Assembly (NCBI GenBank): GCA_020741755.1
Contig: DYYI01000076.1
Span: 1-15,854, forward strand
Source of the DNA: Aliicoccus persicus_A
Lineage (GTDB): Bacteria; Bacillota; Bacilli; Staphylococcales; Salinicoccaceae
Reading direction: 5' to 3'
DNA: 15,854 bases
Shown here: positions 13,818 through 15,854 of the stretch, piece after piece
Position numbering within the stretch: the stretch's first letter is position 1
How the letters are laid out: the number at the start of each line of letters is the position of its first letter
Translations under genes and position numbers: made by a program
Notes under the pieces: model-generated
Told to the model about the DNA's origin: nothing
Databases searched by the model: none
Seen by the model: the letters and a program-made list of their open reading frames with translations, nothing else

Positions 13818-13826
13818 GCCGAGTTC
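13781..13826 (+). promoter_or_regulatory. Programmed -1 frameshift signal of the IS
   Basis: In the OrfA frame the codons are TTA AAA AAG, giving the canonical slippery heptamer A_AAA_AAG at 13781-13787. A stem GAACTCG/CGAGTTC (13794-13800 / 13820-13826) starts 6 nt downstream, a suitable stimulator. A -1 slip enters the OrfB frame at 13787 and yields a 519-residue OrfAB fusion transposase. Confidence 0.85.
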
Positions 13827-14704
13827 GAGGACGACGTATTCATGAAGCGATTACAGAATTACACAGAGCAGGCTACTCCATCTCAGAACTGTGTGCCGTG
13901 GCTAATATCACGCGTCAAGCATATTACCAATACCTAAAAAGAAAGAAGCCATCGTATGAAATAGAGAACGAAAAGATTGCCGCAACTCTCGCAACATTAT
14001 ATGTAAAATATAATGGTGTACCAGGTTATCGTACGATGCGCCACTTAGTGAGTCGTCAACTCAACACATCGTATGGCAAAGGCCGTATTTTAAGAATCAT
14101 GCGCATCATGGGCATTGAATCTGTGACCCGAAAAAAGAGGGTATCACGTACAATGAAGTCCGGCCTGTGTATTGCGGATAATAGTCTGGGCAGACAATTC
14201 ATATCGGAATTTAAGAATGAGAAGTGGTTAACAGATGTGACCGAATATAAATTGAAGAATGGTCGTCGTGTATTCATGTGTGCCATTATGGACCTGTTTG
14301 ATAACAGTATTGTGGCCCATCGATTTAGTTACACGAACAACAACAAACTTGTATTTGAAACATTAGAAGCTGCGCTCGCAAGTAATCCTGGTGCATCACC
14401 AATGATTCATAGTGATCGTGGATTTCAATTCACATCATATGGTTTTAGAAAGATTTTAAAGGCCCATGGCATGACACAGAGTATGTCTCGCGTCGGTAAG
14501 TGTATTGATAATGGTCCGATGGAATCATTCTTTGGTAAGCTTAAGGCAGAACGATATCATCTCGTGAGAAAGCAGAGTGGATATCAGACATATGAACTGC
14601 TTGTACAAGATTTAAACGCATACATTCAGTTTTATAATCATGAACGTCCACAAGATGTGTTATCAGGGTTAACACCATATGAATTGAGAAGGATTGCGGC
14701 ATAA
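13787..14704 (+). CDS. IS3-family transposase OrfB (DDE catalytic domain), expressed as OrfAB
   Basis: OrfB supplies the integrase/transposase catalytic core (rve family). The frame is entered by -1 frameshifting at 13787 and contributes 305 residues; a GTG at 13898 (268 residues, MANITRQAYYQYLK) is the first possible independent start but has no ribosome site. Counted from that GTG, an HTH-like region of IS150 type (HTH_21) lies at about 25-80, and the triad is Asp113 (WLTDVTEY), Asp173 (HSDRGFQFTS) and Glu209 (DNGPMESFFGKLK), a DD(35)E spacing as in the IS3 family. The C-terminal RPQDVLSGLTPYEL is the standard IS3 ending. No stop or frame damage is seen, so the element may be mobile. Confidence 0.92.
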   Translation, partial: VGRTREETQVSRVRGRRIHEAITELHRAGYSISELCAVANITRQAYYQYLKRKKPSYEIENEKIAATLATLYVKYNGVPGYRTMRHLVSRQLNTSYGKGRILRIMRIMGIESVTRKKRVSRTMKSGLCIADNSLGRQFISEFKNEKWLTDVTEYKLKNGRRVFMCAIMDLFDNSIVAHRFSYTNNNKLVFETLEAALASNPGASPMIHSDRGFQFTSYGFRKILKAHGMTQSMSRVGKCIDNGPMESFFGKLKAERYHLVRKQSGYQTYELLVQDLNAYIQFYNHERPQDVLSGLTPYELRRIAA

Positions 14705-14736
14705 AAAAACTGAGATTCGAATACTTCGAATCTCAG
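14703..14736 (-). terminator. Hairpin at the 3' end of orfB, strongest as minus-strand terminator
   Basis: A perfect 12-bp stem (CTGAGATTCGAA 14710-14721, TTCGAATCTCAG 14725-14736) with a TAC loop directly follows the orfB stop. On the minus strand it is followed by seven T (complement of 14709-14703), a textbook intrinsic terminator. On the plus strand only a weak T-rich stretch follows. It would stop transcripts entering from the right before they run antisense to the transposase, and may also end the orfB message. Confidence 0.75.
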
Positions 14737-14756
14737 GTAAAATTTACTTTATTCCA

Positions 14757-14782
14757 CTGTAAACTTTAACGATAGCAGGTCA
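14757..14782 (-). repeat. Right terminal inverted repeat of the IS
   Basis: The complement begins TGACCTGC and ends AAGTTTACAG at position 26, matching the left end at 20 of 26 positions; similarity continues loosely into an AATAAA stretch. The end lies 21 bp beyond the orfB terminator hairpin. Confidence 0.75.
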
Positions 14783-15235
14783 AGATATCGTAAACCGCGC
14801 TTTTTATGTTTCACTTTTATTTTTATCCTGCGCATCCTGATTTGTAGTGCACCAGTGGTGGAATGATATCTATTCGAAGATAAATTATGTAGCTTGAGTG
14901 ATTTCTATAAAATATCAGCAACTTTTTGATGAAATGAGTGATATAAATATAAGTCTTTCCTTATTTACTTTAATGTTTCACATTCACTTGTTATTACGGT
15001 AAATTTACTCATTAACATGTTTAGAAGAGATATAGATAATTAAGAATATCTTAAGTATAATAAAAGTAATAAATAAATTATACAGTTAAAAAATAATGTA
15101 ATAAGCTAAATTTACAATAGAATAAAAATAACAATTCTAAAAGAACCATGAAATAATTATTTTAAAGATAGTGAATAATAAAGAAAGTAAGTATCAAGTA
15201 TGTAAAAGTTAAAAACTTGTATCACACTTTGAGTT
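14783..15235. other. AT-rich gene-free stretch
   Basis: About 450 bp with no credible coding frame; the longest ATG frames I followed are about a dozen codons. The first 100 bp (to about 14880) have moderate GC and include a CACCA-G-TGGTG palindrome; from about 14890 the sequence becomes very A/T-rich, clearly unlike the block left of the IS. A small dyad TTAAGA-ATA-TCTTAA is at 15041-15055. No tRNA, CRISPR repeat or clear promoter was found. It may be the long upstream region of the gene at 15250. Confidence 0.6.
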
Positions 15236-15249
15236 GGAGGTGAATGGCT

Positions 15250-15854
15250 GTGGAAACAGCTATTTTTTTATATTCTGCTGGTAAACAAAAAGAAGTGTTT
15301 GCATATGAATTTAAGAAAAAGAAAAAGTATCCTAAAGGTTCTTTTATTTGCCCTGAGTGTGGCGAGGATGTTTCATTATATTTCAGTAATAAACAAAAGA
15401 ACTACTTTGCGCATTATATGAGAGTGGGAAGTGAAAAAGAATGTGAGTTAAGGGTCGATGGAAACTCGAACTTGACAATATATCAACGTCTAAGTACTCC
15501 TTTATATCTCAAAAAATCTAAATTAAATGGTTATGAACTAAATCTTGCTTTAAAGGCTTTAAATCAAGAGTTATTAATAGAAGCCGAGAGAGAGAATGCT
15601 TATTTAGAAGTGATTTTTGGCGAAAGTAAGAAAAGAATAAATATTGATCGCTTCAACTTTTCAGGGGAAGAATTAAACTTATTCAAGATTGATCAATACC
15701 CAAAATTTAATAAGCAATTTGTTATTGAGTATGTAAATTTACCTGCATCTATCGATAAATGGTCAAACTTTATTAATCCAGTACTTGAATCTGGAATCTT
15801 ATTTTCTTTAAATTCAAATATAGGTAAAAGTATACGACACGGCGATACTATTTA
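15250..15854 (+). CDS. Unknown accessory protein with CoiA-like zinc-ribbon N-terminus, 3' end outside window
   Basis: The frame is open for 201 codons to the window edge. The start is set at GTG 15250, because GGAGG (15236-15240) lies 9 nt before it; the in-frame ATG at 15244 is only 3 nt from that site. Near the N-terminus, FICPECGED (32-40), YFAHY (52-56) and Cys65 form a CxxC-x17-H-x9-C pattern. This resembles the zinc ribbon (CPxC ... HFAH) at the N-terminus of CoiA-like competence/nuclease proteins. The remainder (about 75-201) is Lys/Glu/Asn-rich, mixed alpha/beta, and not recognised; a nuclease or ATPase domain could lie beyond the window. Codon use is strongly AT-biased compared with ggt or thrS, suggesting horizontal acquisition. 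Function is unknown. Confidence 0.65.
   Translation, partial: METAIFLYSAGKQKEVFAYEFKKKKKYPKGSFICPECGEDVSLYFSNKQKNYFAHYMRVGSEKECELRVDGNSNLTIYQRLSTPLYLKKSKLNGYELNLALKALNQELLIEAERENAYLEVIFGESKKRINIDRFNFSGEELNLFKIDQYPKFNKQFVIEYVNLPASIDKWSNFINPVLESGILFSLNSNIGKSIRHGDTI

Larger units (their letters stand above)
13083..14782 (+). mobile_element. Complete IS3-family (IS150-like) insertion sequence, 1700 bp
   Basis: The element is bounded by inverted ends that both start TGACCTGC (13083-13090; complement of 14775-14782) and share AAGTTTACAG at the same offset. It encodes OrfA and OrfB linked by a -1 frameshift signal, with an intact DDE triad, so it is potentially active. The TG...CA termini fit the IS3 family; the long OrfA with several helix-turn-helix units and a leucine zipper fits the IS150 group. 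Flanking bases (AAATA to the left, AGATA to the right) show no matching target duplication. It stands between ggt and a much more AT-rich region. Confidence 0.85.

Noticed and set aside
14783..15235. CRISPR array, tRNA or coding remnant in the AT-rich stretch
   Set aside because: No regular repeats, cloverleaf or extended reading frame could be seen.
15262..15269. T_TTT_TTA slippery heptamer near the start of the accessory gene
   Set aside because: The -1 frame reaches a TAA after a few codons, so no useful product would result.

Overview
The window looks like chromosome of a low-GC Gram-positive coccus of the Staphylococcaceae, possibly a halotolerant genus such as Salinicoccus or Jeotgalicoccus. 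Evidence is the Firmicutes-type DnaB/DnaI replication loaders, a T-box in front of thrS, an L20-type leader in front of infC, strong GGAGG ribosome sites, and protein sequences close to staphylococcal ones. The very acidic secreted gamma-glutamyltranspeptidase hints at salt tolerance. The genus is inference; no database could be searched.

Positions 1-10976 are a compact housekeeping block read entirely on the minus strand. In transcription order it runs: nrdR - dnaB - dnaI (replication and control of dNTP synthesis); a promoter plus threonine T-box, then thrS; a promoter plus L20-type attenuator, then infC - rpmI - rplT and a terminator; then a four-gene cluster of M42 aminopeptidase - SpoU/TrmH rRNA methylase - hflX - PLP lyase of the aluminium-resistance/methionine gamma-lyase family; and finally the start of a small membrane protein with its own promoter, cut by the window edge. 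The theme is translation, ribosome maintenance and replication initiation. Two genes here appear to use non-canonical start codons: infC (ATA, matching the conserved rare-start situation of this gene) and hflX (ATT, which seems not to be a family rule). dnaB is broken by a one-base frameshift in a run of five A.

Positions 10977-13042 hold a divergent intergenic region with a 10-bp-arm dyad, a good sigma-A promoter overlapped by a perfect catabolite-responsive element (cre), and ggt, a secreted gamma-glutamyltranspeptidase with an unusual acidic tail.

Positions 13083-14782 are a complete IS3-family (IS150-like) insertion sequence: terminal inverted repeats, orfA, an A_AAA_AAG frameshift site with a downstream stem, and orfB with an intact DDE triad. 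Its left end carries a 20-bp perfect inverted repeat that would hide the orfA ribosome site in read-through transcripts. Its right end carries a hairpin that would terminate antisense transcription. No target duplication is visible, so the flanks may have been brought together by rearrangement.

Positions 14783-15854 are strikingly AT-rich. About 450 bp without a gene are followed by the start of an unrecognised accessory protein with a CxxC...H...C zinc-ribbon pattern resembling the N-terminus of CoiA-like proteins. This is the edge of a probable horizontally acquired region and the most likely place for an undescribed system, but most of it lies outside the window.
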